Shown: positions 23,401 to 34,194 of the stretch, piece after piece
Numbering within the stretch: position 1 is the stretch's first letter
Layout: every line of letters begins with the position of its first letter
Assembly: GCA_032622095.1 (NCBI GenBank)
Contig: CP136065.1
Coordinates: 155,813,577-155,877,576 of the forward strand
Origin: Siphonodentalium dalli
Taxonomy: Eukaryota > Mollusca > Scaphopoda > Gadilida > Siphonodentaliidae
Length of the DNA: 64,000 nucleotides
Reading direction: 5' to 3'
Notes under the pieces: model-generated
What the model saw: only the letters and a program-made list of their open reading frames with translations
The model's database searches: none
What the model was told of the DNA's origin: nothing
Translations under genes and position numbers: made by a program

Positions 23401-23836
23401 TTGTTGTTCCAATATGAAACATATTTATCAACTGTTAAGCAACCGAAATTCCGAATGGCTCTGACGAAATTTAGAATAAGTGCTCACTCTTTAGAAATTG
23501 AGACATGTAGATAATAGATATACAGGCGTAGACAGGAAAAAGAGATTGTGTAAATGTTGTCAACTAAAAGCGGTTGAAAATAAATATCACACTCTAGTGG
23601 TCTGTCCCGCCTATATTGATATACGACGTCGATATCTGAAAACATTCTATTGTCACTGGCCAACCATACAGAAATTTGATACACTAATGAAAAATGAATC
23701 TAGATTTTCATTCAATCGGTTATCAAAATACTTATATCACAGCTGTTTTAGAAGAGATAAATTATTGTACTTAATAATATATATAGTCTGTCTGATGCAT
23801 TATGAATACACTATAGTAATGACCCCATCTTGTTGA
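20412..23836 (+). pseudogene. LINE ORF2 (endonuclease-reverse transcriptase), broken
   Basis: Domains in order: an APE-type endonuclease (KCISWNINGAW at 20412, CGDLNSRTG near 20846, SDHATL near 21154); a linker to 21885; RT beginning KSGKASGPDGIPAEIYK (21890), KKGDLTDPYNYRNIVLVNV, FGFRKGKSTTDC, AFIDYTKAFDSINRNLLW and FGVKQGDPLS (22455); a catalytic box reading YADE, not YADD, at 22585-22596; thumb with MYLGVEM (22785) and an in-frame stop at 22960-22962; and a C-terminal Cys/His knuckle CKCCQLKAVENKYHTLVVC (23552-23610). Several frameshifts (near 20620, 20915, 21430, 21880, 22600 and 23500) make it non-functional. It copies element RNA into DNA at nicked target sites when intact. Confidence 0.85.
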
Positions 23837-24010
23837 TGAAAATGCAGTGAATCGTGGATGCCGGAATAATCCTGAGTCACTCATGGGTCTGTTCGCGCTG
23901 GTACACGAGCAACTGTTACGCCCTCCATCCGCTTGGGACCTTAACTCAATTGAATTGTTTTTTTTGAAACTTTAATATATGTATATGCAATAAATGTATT
24001 GACTGCATTT
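23837..24010 (+). other. Probable LINE 3' UTR with AATAAA
   Basis: Follows the last LINE frame. GCAATAAATG at about 23989 is a possible polyadenylation signal just before an ATGCAG/ATATGC-rich end. The exact 3' boundary cannot be fixed. Confidence 0.4.
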
Positions 24011-24954
24011 ATATGCAGTAAAACTATTTGACTTTGTGTCATCCATATAATGCAATTTGAACAAAATGCTCACAATACAAATACAAAAATGATGGTATGG
24101 ACTGGAGTCGACAGCAGCAGTATTGCTTATAGTCGCCGTCTCTGGCTATACCGTGGCAGTATATCACTGTCGGATACCCGTTTAGGTTCGGACATTCCAA
24201 GATGGTGGCGCCCACTAAAGCAGATAAACGGTAAGTGTATATATTGTCTCCAAGCAGCAATCAACGACACCTTTCGGTGATACACCTTGAAACAGTTATG
24301 TAGGAATTTGTATGCCCAACACATACGTAACACGCCTTTCGCATGACAGGCATGTGAATTGTTGTATTTGTCGTGTCAAGTCGTCATAATTTTTCGAAAT
24401 TTTATCGAGGCGGCGAAATGTTCGCCTTTTCGTATTTTTCTGGCCCTGGGCTCATGCATCCGCAAATTTATGTATTGTTGTTGGTAGATTAGGTCACCAC
24501 ACATCTTCGGAATGCAAAACCGGCGATATTTTTATTGTTTAACTCCGAAAAACGACCTTTCAAATTTTCAAAATGTTCAGGTTCGGATTCGCAACATTCG
24601 CGATGATTTTGTTCAGGTTCAGACACAATTTTCGTTCAGGTTCGGACAAATTTGGTTCAGGTTCGGACAATTTTAGTTCAGGTTCGGACGCATCAAAACC
24701 TTACCTATAAATGACATGCCGAGGTGCAGTCGCGATCTTATTGTGCGTGTTATTAACGAACATGCATTGTTAATTTGTTATATCTAAATATGTCATGCTG
24801 AAATTTCCAAATATAGGTGGTAAATTCTCCGAATTAATGGGATAAAAGCCACAGTTGAATATTCTCGAGCAATGTCTACTATAAACCAGCTAGTGGGAAT
24901 TATTACATTTTACAAATGAGCAACAGTGGTATTATTACTTATCTTCTGAAATAT

Positions 24955-25075
24955 CGGGGATACATGGATATTTAATACCTGGTTCTCGATTTTGAACCCC
25001 GAGGCGGAGCCAAGGGGTTTAAAAAGAGTCATCCGGGTATTAAATCTCCTAGTATCCCGCGATGTTGGCGGAGCT
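24955..25075. repeat. Hairpin inside the 24.2-27.2 kb element
   Basis: CGGGGATACATGGATATTTAA pairs with the block ending GTATTAAATCTCCTAGTATCCC. An inner palindrome GAACCCCGAGGCGGAG / CCAAGGGGTTT forms the loop stem. Confidence 0.65.
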
Positions 25076-25753
25076 AACGATTTTGTCCCACATCAATAGA
25101 TACCATGTGGTGTGTTTTTTATAGGTTATCAGATAAATTCACACCAATTAGCACCAATAAGAATAATTCAGTAGCAGACCTATCGATCCTGTTTTAGGTG
25201 ACGTCAATTAAGCTCAACGCGCTAGAACAATGTCACAATTGGTGAAACTGCTAGTTAAAAGGGGTAATGCATAACCACGATGTTTCACGTGCTTTTATAC
25301 GCCCACTGTCAAGAGTTACGGGGACATGGTGCATGATTTAAACGTGACGTTGTTGTCAATCAGATTGTTAGTTACAACCGGGTGTGGGGACAAGCGTTGT
25401 TTGTTATATGTTTCATATGAAATAGCTGTAATTTTAAATGACATACGATGCGCTCTCTTTCGTCAGGACCTTGGCATGGATAATAATTTTCAAACGTTAT
25501 CTCACTGTAGATATATACTTCTGTTTACAAAAGTGTACACAATTATTGACTCGTGTATTATCAATGGAACTACGCGAAATTCCGCGGAAGACTGAAAATA
25601 GTTTATTACTGCGATAAGTTCTAAAGAAAAACAAATGATCCCGTTTTATTCAGTTATTTGTTAATTGGGTTTCTGTGTGTAATATTTAACCATTGGGTAG
25701 GCACTATTCTCTTAAGCGCATGAAGGAAATTTTCCACCAAAATTTAGAGATGC

Positions 25754-26011
25754 TTAATTTGCCAACGGAACAGCTGATATTGTTTGCATAAGTTTCGCTA
25801 CTTCGGCGTCTAAATTCTTGTTTCGATAAACAAATACTTGTAGTTTTGCAGAATTTCTTACCATAAGCATAACATAAAGAGAACACATATGGTTTCTCGA
25901 ATAATATATTCCTGAAATATCGCCGCTCGTGAAGATTCGCATATTGCAGGTATTATTCGGCAAACCATAGGTATTCTCTATGTTCGCATAGTGCTGAATA
26001 GAACGCAACAT
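25754..26011 (-). CDS. Candidate 85-codon frame, function unknown
   Basis: The minus-strand frame starts MLRSIQHYANIENTYGLPNN and ends LMQTISAVPLAN. Its composition is protein-like, with a central run of SLYVMLMVRNSAKLQVFVYR. It lies in the middle of the element bounded by long inverted repeats, so it could be the remnant of that element's own protein. I recognise no family, catalytic motif or signal peptide, and its length alone is within chance for this amount of sequence. Confidence 0.25.
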   Translation of the reverse strand: MLRSIQHYANIENTYGLPNNTCNMRIFTSGDISGIYYSRNHMCSLYVMLMVRNSAKLQVFVYRNKNLDAEVAKLMQTISAVPLAN

Positions 26012-26343
26012 GTTCGTGCTCTAATTAATAGTCCTGCATAATAGTCGTGTGACAAATGGTTAACTTGTAACTGGATTCAACATTTAGAAATGAGGCAAAA
26101 CACATAAGGCTTATGTTGAAAAGAATATGTTTCGTGTGAATACCCAAATATCATCCAATTATTGATACAAAACATGGTATATATTGTCTATCTATCAGCA
26201 AGTATTTATGGGCAAATTGTGGGAACAGCTATATAATCACATTCATCGAATAAGCAGTCTAACAAAATAGAGTTACTGTTCGTGTCTCGTTTCTGCGCTT
26301 TATGTCTTGGAATATATTGTTAATAGAGACTGGGGGTAAATAC

Positions 26344-26440
26344 ATTATTACACGCGGCTTGTTGAGGGGGGATCGCATCGGGGGATACGAGCATCTACCG
26401 GGGCATACCACACAGTATCCCCCTCAAAAAGCCGTGTAAC
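26344..26440. repeat. Hairpin, right interior of the same element
   Basis: ATTACACGCGGCTTGTTGAG with the following GGGGGGAT pairs with ATCCCCCTCAAAAAGCCGTG with TAA beyond it. Confidence 0.65.
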
Positions 26441-27211
26441 TTATATTATGGACAGTTATCAGCTCATCTACGTGCGGCGACCTTCGTGGCATCGGATGTG
26501 GATGTGGAGGGGAATCACGTGAACGCATACATCTCACACGCATAAAAAAAGAAAGTCCGCCCAAATTATTCACGAGTGGGCTAAAACCATGCCTCGTGTT
26601 CCCCATTTATCGTTTCTTTCACGAATTGAAGATAACCAAATGCATAAAAACGCAATAAGAACGCGACTGTACCTCGGCGTGTCATTTTTATGCGAAGTTT
26701 TTGATGCGTCCGAACCTGAACCAAATTTGTCCGAACCTGAACGAAAATTGTGTCTGAACCTGAACAAAATCATCGCGAATGTTGCGAATCCGAACCTGAA
26801 CATTTTGAAATTTTCAAAGGTCGTTTTTCGGAGTTAGACAATAAAAATATCGCCGGGTTTGCATTCCGAAGATGTGTGGTGACCTAATCTACCCACAACA
26901 ATACATAAATTTGCGGATGCATGAGCCCAGGGCCAGAAAAATACGAAAAGGCGAACATTTCGCCGCCTCGATAAAATTTCGAAAAATTATGACGACTTGA
27001 CACGACAAATACAACAATTCACATGCCTGTCATGCGAAAGGCGTGTTACGTATGTGTTGGGCATACAAATTCCTACATAACTGTTTCAAGGTGTATCACC
27101 GAAAGATGTCGTTGATTGCTGCTTGGAGACAATATATACACTTACCGTTTATCTGCTTTAGTGGGCGCCGCCATATTGGAATGTCCGAACCTAAACGGGT
27201 ATCCGACAGTG

Positions 27212-27411
27212 TATATGTTTTAGGCTAAATTGGAGGAAAATATCCGCCAAAAGGAATGAAGCCCCTTCCCACTAAAGTTGAATCTAATGAACATCTCTAT
27301 GTCATGATGGAAGTTTTTTTTTTAACAATTTGAACGCGATCGCCGTACACTAGAAGTAATGTTTCGCAAACTTACAATAAAAATAAGCTGATGACCACAC
27401 GGGACCAAAGT
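27212..27411. other. No recognised feature
   Basis: Short spacer between two elements. Confidence 0.5.
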
Positions 27412-27415
27412 TTAA

Positions 27416-27751
27416 AGGGGTACTGTACACTAAATCCGGCCATGGGACCATCTCCTTTTATACTCAACATAATATATGCAACAAATGAATTATTTTGAGC
27501 CATGGATTAGTGAAAAAATACACCGATGTGCTCTATGAGTGATGCATAAAACATGGTAATTATAATGAAAATGAATTTATTACTCCAGCCATTTATTAAT
27601 TTTAATTATAATTACCATGTTGTTTGCATCGTTCACAGAACACATGAATGTATTTTGCACTAACCCATGGCTCAAGTTCTTTCATGTGTTGCATATATTA
27701 TGTTGAGTTGAGCTGGCCCCATAAATCGCCGGATAAAGTGTACAGTACCCT
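27416..27751. mobile_element. TTAA-flanked MITE (family 2)
   Basis: TTAA at 27412-27415 and 27752-27755 encloses inverted termini AGGGGTACTGTACACTAAAT / TAAAGTGTACAGTACCCT. The arms extend far inwards: GAGCCATGGATTAGTG against CACTAACCCATGGCTC, and CATGGTAATTATAATGA against AATTATAATTACCATG. The whole element is a near-complete hairpin. No ORF. Confidence 0.85.
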
Positions 27752-27796
27752 TTAATAAATTTCACATTTTAATACATGTAAGTATAGCAGTATGTG

Positions 27797-27925
27797 TATA
27801 TATAGTGTATATATACATCCGTCGTGATTTAATGTTCTGATGTCCGGATAAGCTGGTGTCAAGAGGCCGCGACATTCGCCGGACATCACAATATTCAATC
27901 AAGACGAAGGTGCATATATACACAT
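27797..27925. repeat. Imperfect hairpin
   Basis: TATATACATCCGTCGTGATT with AATGTTCTGATGTCCGG pairs with CCGGACATCACAATATTC and the bases that follow, around a loop of about 35 bases (AAGAGGCCGCGACATT). Confidence 0.7.
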
Positions 27926-27949
27926 GCCGCTACTTATATGTATAACACT

Positions 27950-28416
27950 ATGAAATATATGAAATCTTTGCTCCCGTGTTGTCATCAGCGTTGGCTTTCC
28001 CTGATCGCACTTTTCGCCCTATCCGTAGTGTATACAGTTCCGTTGTCCAGTGCATCGAACAGCCAGCAGATAAATTGAGAAACAATGATACGCCTTAATT
28101 CTTTGTACAAGAACAAATGTTACAATGCAGCCGTAGTTGTCATTATGCGAAACAGCTCTAGTTTGGCAAAGATCTCAAGCTACACCGAGAACGTCCGGTT
28201 CAAGTCACTCGTGCAGTGGTGATACGATCACGCGATCGAACGATCTCATGTCTGGACCCAATTGATCATCAAATATCCGGTTATCACTGACTAGCAGCTG
28301 GTGATGCCCGAACAAGTGGACCTCCAATAACCAGATATCCGGTCGGACGGCTGACACGAAATATCCTTCGTGCATCAGTCAATGAAGGCCCGCGAACTAT
28401 ACAAGGTAATTTTTTG
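27950..28416 (+). pseudogene. Possible decayed coding fragment with hydrophobic N-terminus
   Basis: An ATG-started frame (27950-28078) reads MKYMKSLLPCCHQRWLSL then a hydrophobic stretch IALFALSVVYTV, like a signal anchor of a type II membrane protein. The same frame continues past a TGA at 28076 with NKCYNAAVVVIMRNSSSLAK (about 28115-28174) and onwards to about 28416, interrupted by five in-frame stops, three of them TGA. That stop count is close to chance for 155 codons, so the case rests on composition and on the lower AT content here. No family assigned. Confidence 0.25.
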
Positions 28417-28591
28417 AGCAGCCAAGGTGTGACTTGGGCAGTCCCAGAATTCCCCGCCCACTCGAGATCCCCTATACCATTTAGGCAATGAAAAACCCTT
28501 CCATGTATACATGTAATACCAACGATCTAAGAATAGACTGTATTGCGAGACAAATATAGTTCTCTGTGGCGAATGAACAGTATCGCTGAGG
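28417..28591. other. No recognised feature
   Basis: Spacer before the next MITE. Confidence 0.5.
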
Positions 28592-28595
28592 TTAA

Positions 28596-29102
28596 AGATA
28601 CGGGCGGCGTTGGCGGTAGGTAAGCTGTTAAAGTATTCAGCTCGGTCAAAAAAAAAGAATAGTAAAATATAGACAGACTTTGTTCTTATACCAATCAGAA
28701 ATATGGCATAAACAGTAAGTTATTGTCAAATGTTTTCCTTTGTTTTGTAAACAAAAGCAAAAAGCGTTACAGAAACTGGCTTTTGTTTAGATCCAGATAT
28801 GGTAAACATAAAGAGCGTTATTTGTTACTGTTTTCCTGATATGGGAATAATACGGAGCATTTATATCATTTGTATGTGATTAACCAATATATTTGCGCTG
28901 TGTTATGTAAACAGAAACAAAACTTCTGTAACACGAGCAGGTTCTTGTTTACGTACACCATCGTACTTCTTGACGACAATATACTATTTACGCACTGATT
29001 ATGTTTGGCATATGAGCAAAACTATATATATTTTAATATTCCTTCTGCTGATGGCGATTTGAAAAAATATGAATATTTCTGCAACGAACGCCGCCCGTGC
29101 TT
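28596..29102 (+). mobile_element. TTAA-flanked MITE (family 3), copy A
   Basis: TTAA at 28592-28595 and 29103-29106. Inverted termini AGATACGGGCGGCGTTGGC / GAACGCCGCCCGTGCTT. The interior holds two back-to-back TTTGTTTAC/GTAAACAAAAGC inverted pairs and the AAAGAGCGTTA word at 28810. Three more copies lie in the window. No transposase. Confidence 0.9.
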
Positions 29103-29106
29103 TTAA

Positions 29107-29530
29107 GTGTGATAGTAAGTTTAAGATAATGGTAATGATCGTGGATCAGACGTAGTCCCCATATGAACATTATGGTTGAATTAGACCATTGCTCGACGTA
29201 GGTGGTAGAATACACGTCGAAATACTGAGAGCGGAAGGTATTGGCAACGATTTCAAATCGAAAATATATCGGTTGGAAATACGCAAAATTATATTGAAAT
29301 TGTGTTGTTCTAAGAATAAATGACAGTGGAGAAACACTGTCAAGCCCTGTCATTAACACAGAATCCTGCCATGTCAAGCCTGTCATTAACTCAGAATCCT
29401 GCCCTGTCATTAACACAGCACCCTGCCCTGTCAAGCCCTGTCATTAACACAGAATCGCAGGAAGAATTATATATACACTAGGGGATTGCCCGTCAAAAAT
29501 AACTGGGAACAAACATGACATGCAGGTAAA
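29107..29530. repeat. Spacer with CCCTGTCATTAACACAGAATC tandem repeats
   Basis: Between 29341 and 29456, CTGTCATTAACACAGAATCC recurs about four times with variants (CTCAGAATCC, CACAGCACCC). This tandem creates the repetitive N-terminus of the 133-codon minus frame 29033-29434, which is therefore not a gene. Confidence 0.75.
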
Positions 29531-30034
29531 TCGTTGCAGAAATATTAATATTTGTTCAAATCGCCACCAACATAAGGAATATTAATATATATATAGTTTT
29601 GTTCATATGCCAAACATAACCAGCGCGTAAATAGTATATTGTCGCCAAGAAGTACGATGGTGTACGTAAACAAGAGCCTGCTCGTGTTACAGAAGTTGTG
29701 CTTCTGTTTTCATAACACAGCGCAATGCTATTGGTTAATCACCCACAAATTATATAAACGCTCTTTATTATTTCCATATCAGGAAAACAGTAACACATAA
29801 CTTTCTTTATGTTTACCATATCCGGATCTAAACAAAAGCCAGGTAACGTAACGTTTTTTACTTTTGTTTACATAACAAAGGACAAATAATTGACAATAAC
29901 ATACTGTTTATGCCATATTTCTGATTGGTATAATAAAAAGGTCTGTCTATATTTACTATTCTTTCTGTTTATGGCGGTTTTTGACGGAGCTGAATATTTT
30001 AACAGCATACATACCGCCAATGCCACCCGTATCT
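29531..30034 (-). mobile_element. TTAA MITE family 3, copy B (left end lost)
   Basis: Inverted relative to copy A. The right end CCAATGCCACCCGTATCT is followed by TTAA (30035-30038). Homology starts at about 29531 (CGTTGCAGAAATATTAATAT), without the outer GGGCGGCG terminus. Confidence 0.8.
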
Positions 30035-30038
30035 TTAA

Positions 30039-30388
30039 ATGCATTTTATGTAACATATATCTACTGGATAAATAAACAATGTTTAAACCCATGTCAACCA
30101 CAAATCCCATAATAAATATATTGCAAAATGTGAGGAATCAAACAAATACAAAAAAATCCGAATTGCACTGAAAGGGTTGTGGTGTGTACTGGAAGGCATT
30201 CATATACACGGATGGGCCGAGTGTCAGTTGGGCGGCGTGATATAATGCTTCAGCATGGGCATAACCTGAGCGCGAAAATGATTACGGACGTGTATGCACT
30301 CACTGAGAGGCATGTGGGCCGACACCTGAGCTACACTTTCGACACGACCTGGGGCTCGAATCAGACATGGAATCGGTCGGACTTTTGT
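30039..30388. other. No recognised feature
   Basis: Spacer before the large inverted repeat; frames here overlap on both strands and are not convincing. Confidence 0.45.
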
Positions 30389-33134
30389 GGTGTGACTAAT
30401 TACTGCCCGGGCAAGCCCGGACACGTCCGGGCGGGCCCGGGCAGCCCCATGGACTAACGGACAGTGTAATGTGATGGCTTATGTTAATAGGATACAAAAA
30501 CAAGTATAGATTATGAAAAGTTACTTGCTGTGTCATCCACCGGCGGGTTTACTAACCCTTTAAATGCCGATATTGACTAAAATAACCAGGGAGAGTCCGG
30601 GCACACAGGGACCCGATCAGATTATATATTGATGACTAATGGTAGCGAGGCACTTACTAAATGTATACTGTGAAGATTGACTCGCCATCTCGTTCACGAC
30701 CGGCTTCATTAACCCCTTAAATGACGATATTGCACCAGAAGAAAACAGGAGAACCCGGGCAATCCTGGGCATGCAGCCCCATGCACCAGAAGAAAACAAG
30801 AGAACCGGGGCAAGCCTGGGCAGCCCCATGGGTCCATGGACAACATAATATGATGCCTTATGGTAGTGGGATACATAATAAGTATAGGTTGCGAACGTTT
30901 ATGTGCTGTGCCATCCACCGCCGGTTTTATTAACTCTTTAAATTCCGATATTGGCTAAATAGTGGAATAGACTAGTAACAAAATTGTTCACTTTATGACT
31001 AAAGTATGAAATTTTGCACATATGTACATATTCACATACTAATTGATATTAGGTAAGGCACCACGCTGAAATTTCACTTTAATCCCTCTTTTAATGGATT
31101 TCCCGAATTTAAAGAGCGTTTTATAATTATATAATTTATTAAATGTCGCAATTGCTCTTACCATGGAATATGCAATTAAACATTAGGTACATACAGTAAG
31201 TGTGACTCTGCGAGATACATTGATACATTCTTAGGCCAAAATTGGAACCCCCGTCCAAGATGGCCCTCAAAATGACAGCCGTAAGTGGAAATTTGACATT
31301 TTTTCACTAATATATTCTATATCAGTTTCAGCTGTTTGGAACTGGTTGAGAATTTGACTTTATTTTATTCATGTTAACTGATCATTATAGCAATGAAATA
31401 TGTCATTAATGGGATTCCACCCCCTTGGAATCCTTAAAAAATCGATTTTTACAGAATTCAGTATACAATTTCACCAAAAATCATAAATTTTATCATTTCA
31501 ACAAGAAATGAGCAGAACTGCACAATGTAAGTGATGCATACCATTACTTACTTGTGACAATATTAACCCAAAGGAATCAAAATTGTCACTTTGGCTAAAA
31601 AGGGCTGTCAAAATGGCGACCAAAATATGGAAAATGGTAAATATGGTCTCAGTGTGCCATACAATTACTGGTAAAAAGTTGTGGTTGATGTATAAAATTG
31701 GATATTATGTCGTAAGTACATTGAATACTAACATTTATGATGCATCTTTACGATTACATTACTAAAATATTGGACTTTTCTCTCAAAATTATAACTTATC
31801 AGGCTTGGACTATTTGGAACTATCTTTGGTATTTATTGATTTAATCAGTCTTAAATGCATCACATTGAGGTGTGTTTAGAAAAGAATACCACAAGATGGC
31901 TTGCAAAATGTCAACAAAATTTGATAGAAAAGTTGATAATTTCACATATATTCATTATTTCTCTGCTCTTCTGTAAAGGTAGCAAATTGTAATTCACTTG
32001 GCTAATAAACATGCTACTTAATCAACTGACAACTAAATGTTCTATGCTGGTTGTCCCTGTACCTTATGGGGCATGTCAATTCTATTTTAAATGATGCAAA
32101 ATGTAATTTAGCCGAAAACTTCTTATCGGATTCTGGCCATGTTTTGAACGGAAATGAGCAGAAATCTGAAAATGAACTGAGAGGGGCATACTTATATGCC
32201 TATTCTGGCCCAATAACATGTGACCATTTTTGTTCCATTGTGTTGAAATATTTATAAGCAATGGTATGCCTCACTTATTGTGTACAGCTCTGTCCATTTC
32301 TTCTTAAAATATGACTAGAATCATAACGGTGATTCTTGGTGAAATTTCATACCAAGTTCTGAAAAAATTATTGAGGGATCGGAAGGGACTGGGATCCCAC
32401 GAATGGCATATTTCATTGCTTCAACGATCAGTTAACATGAACAATACAAAATATGTCCGAACCAGTTACATACAGCAGAAACTGATCTAGAAGATTTTGG
32501 TGAACAAACGCCAGAAGGTCCTCTTTTAGCTGCCATTTTGACGACCATCTTGGACGGGGAGTTCCATTTTTTACCATAAATATGTGGCATCATATCTAGC
32601 AGAGTCATACTGTATATGTCTAATTTTAAATCGCAATTTTCGTGGTAAGATTAATTGCGACATAGAGTATATCAATTAGTATGTGAATATGTACAGATGT
32701 GCAAAATTTCACACTTTAGTCATAAAGTGAACAATTCTGTTACTAGTCTATTCCAATATTTAGCCAATATAGGAATTAAAGGGTTAATAAAACCGGCGGT
32801 GAATGACACAGCAAATAAACGTTCGCAACCTATACTTAGTATGTATCCCACTACCATAATGCATCATGTTATGTTGTTCATGGGCCCATGGGGCTGTCCG
32901 GACTTTCCTGTGTTATTCTGGTGCATATCGTCATTTAAGGGGTTCATGTGTACCCGGACTATCCCGGGATAATTTAGTCAATATCGGCATTTAAAGGGTT
33001 AATACACCCACCGGTGGATGACACAGCAAGTAAATTTTCATAATCTATGCTTATTTTGTATCCTACTATCATAAGCCATCACATTACACTGTCCGCTGGA
33101 CCATTGGGCTGCCCGGGCAGTAATTAGTCACACC
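30389..33134. repeat. 2.75-kb fold-back element (inverted repeat arms of about 1.3 kb)
   Basis: The two halves are reverse complements at many ordered blocks. Outer ends are TGTGACTAATTACTGCCCGG against CCGGGCAGTAATTAGTCACA. Inside these come CACTTTATGACTAAAG / CTTTAGTCATAAAGTG, GCGCAATTGC-type blocks, CCGTCCAAGATGG / CCATCTTGGACGG, and TCATGTTAACTGATC / GATCAGTTAACATGA. The symmetry centre is near 31.76 kb. Divergence between arms is moderate, so it is old or was imperfect when it formed. No ORF of note. Confidence 0.8.
30440..30960 (+). repeat. Tandem 190-base units within the left arm
   Basis: Three successive units each carry TCATCCACCGGCGGGTTTAC-type, AACCCTTTAAATGCCGATATT-type and GGGCAGCCCCATGG-type blocks (for example 30532-30595, 30686-30740 and 30912-30955). 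Counterparts lie inverted in the right arm (32760-33060). Confidence 0.7.
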
Positions 33135-33530
33135 GGACTTTTGTCACCATCTGCTTGTATTCATTCACAGTATACTTGCATTTGAGCATCACGAATCGAC
33201 CATCTAAAATCGTACTTTCATAATTAGACCCCCGCTCCTTCCATAGTATCGTGTACAGGGATGACAGTGTGTTAAAATATGCACACAGTCGGGTGGGGAC
33301 CCGACATATTATCATGTCCAGGGATGACACTGTGTTATATGTACACAGTCGGACGGGGACCCGACGCTAATGATTGTCTTGTGTGCAACGCACGTTAGAC
33401 TATCGATAAAATCACGGGTAAATGGTTAAATTTGAGTCACCGAACTCACGGGAGCACACTTAGAAATATACCACAGGTAAGAGCCTTTACTGTCCCACCC
33501 GGGACTTTGTAGACAAATAAACTCACTCAC
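33135..33530 (+). repeat. 64-base tandem duplication and retroelement-like tail
   Basis: CAGGGATGACAGTGTGTT (33255) and CAGGGATGACACTGTGTT (about 33319) begin two units that both end CGGGGACCCGAC or GTGGGGACCCGAC. At 33510-33530 ACAAATAAACTCACTCACTC resembles the 3' tail of retroelements I know from molluscs. Confidence 0.55.
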
Positions 33531-33534
33531 TCGC

Positions 33535-34060
33535 GATAAGAAACATTATTGGGAAGAAAGTTGTTGCGCCAGACGATATTAAACATTGTTGCACATATAC
33601 ATGAACGCATAAACAGTTACAGACGTACTTCCTCGAGATATTACTGAACGAAAACCGATGGCCACACATCGAGGTGAATGCGGATCGCCCATTGGAAATC
33701 AAATGTCACTGCAGTGCATGTATAAGGTCTGATATTTTTAAGATTATTGTTTTTAATTGGTCAAAGGAATCAGTCACACGGGACACATCAGACATTTTCT
33801 TGCAGGTCCACGTGAATAGAAGCGACGGCCTTCAAGACACCAGTATATGTGGGCAGGCCATGCTTATTATATCAATACTTAACTACCAGTTGTCATTAGC
33901 CTATATATATGTGTATATGCACCAAACACTGGTGGACAGGATGTTATCTCGTTTGTATATTACCAGTTCAGGGAAAATATTTATGACGCAGTCACTATCT
34001 TCAAGACCAGTCTCTTCCGAGCTCAGTGAGCGAAATCGATCCCGCGTTAATTAATCGAAT
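33535..34060 (+). repeat. Dispersed repeat, copy 2 (partner 590-960), then unique sequence
   Basis: 33657-33835 aligns with 762-900. The 126-codon frame 33674-34054 overlaps it and has no recognisable domain. Confidence 0.45.
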
Positions 34061-34086
34061 ATTCGCAACAATAGACCACCAAACCA

Positions 34087-34194
34087 TGATCTACACTCGA
34101 CGATTTTAACGCAGGAAACAAGAACAGACCAGCAACACCGTGATCTACACTCGACGATTTGAACGCAAGAAACAGGAACAGGACAGCAACACCG
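34087..34194 (+). repeat. 54-base tandem duplication at the 5' end of a LINE copy
   Basis: TGATCTACACTCGACGATTT begins at 34087 and again at 34141. Both units continue with AACGCA(G/A)GAAAC and end AGCAACACCG. Confidence 0.8.

Larger units (their letters stand above)
24163..27211. mobile_element. 3.05-kb element with 570-590-bp terminal inverted repeats
   Basis: 24163-24757 and 26643-27211 are long inverted repeats, almost identical by eye over blocks such as CTAAAGCAGATAAACGGTAA. The left arm has one extra unit of a 21-base tandem (GTTCAGGTTCGGACAA...) at 24578-24690. The 1.9-kb interior (24758-26642) holds two hairpins (24955-25075 and 26344-26440) and a gene-like minus-strand frame. No transposase is recognised. 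The long TIRs suggest a DNA transposon or fold-back element. Confidence 0.8.

Noticed and set aside
29033-29434. 133-codon minus-strand frame with repeated MTGQ...LMTGL
   Set aside because: It is the translation of the CTGTCATTAACACAG tandem repeat between two MITEs and runs into MITE sequence.
33674-34054. 126-codon plus frame before the LINE
   Set aside because: Overlaps a dispersed repeat that is also present at 760-900, where the frame is not kept.
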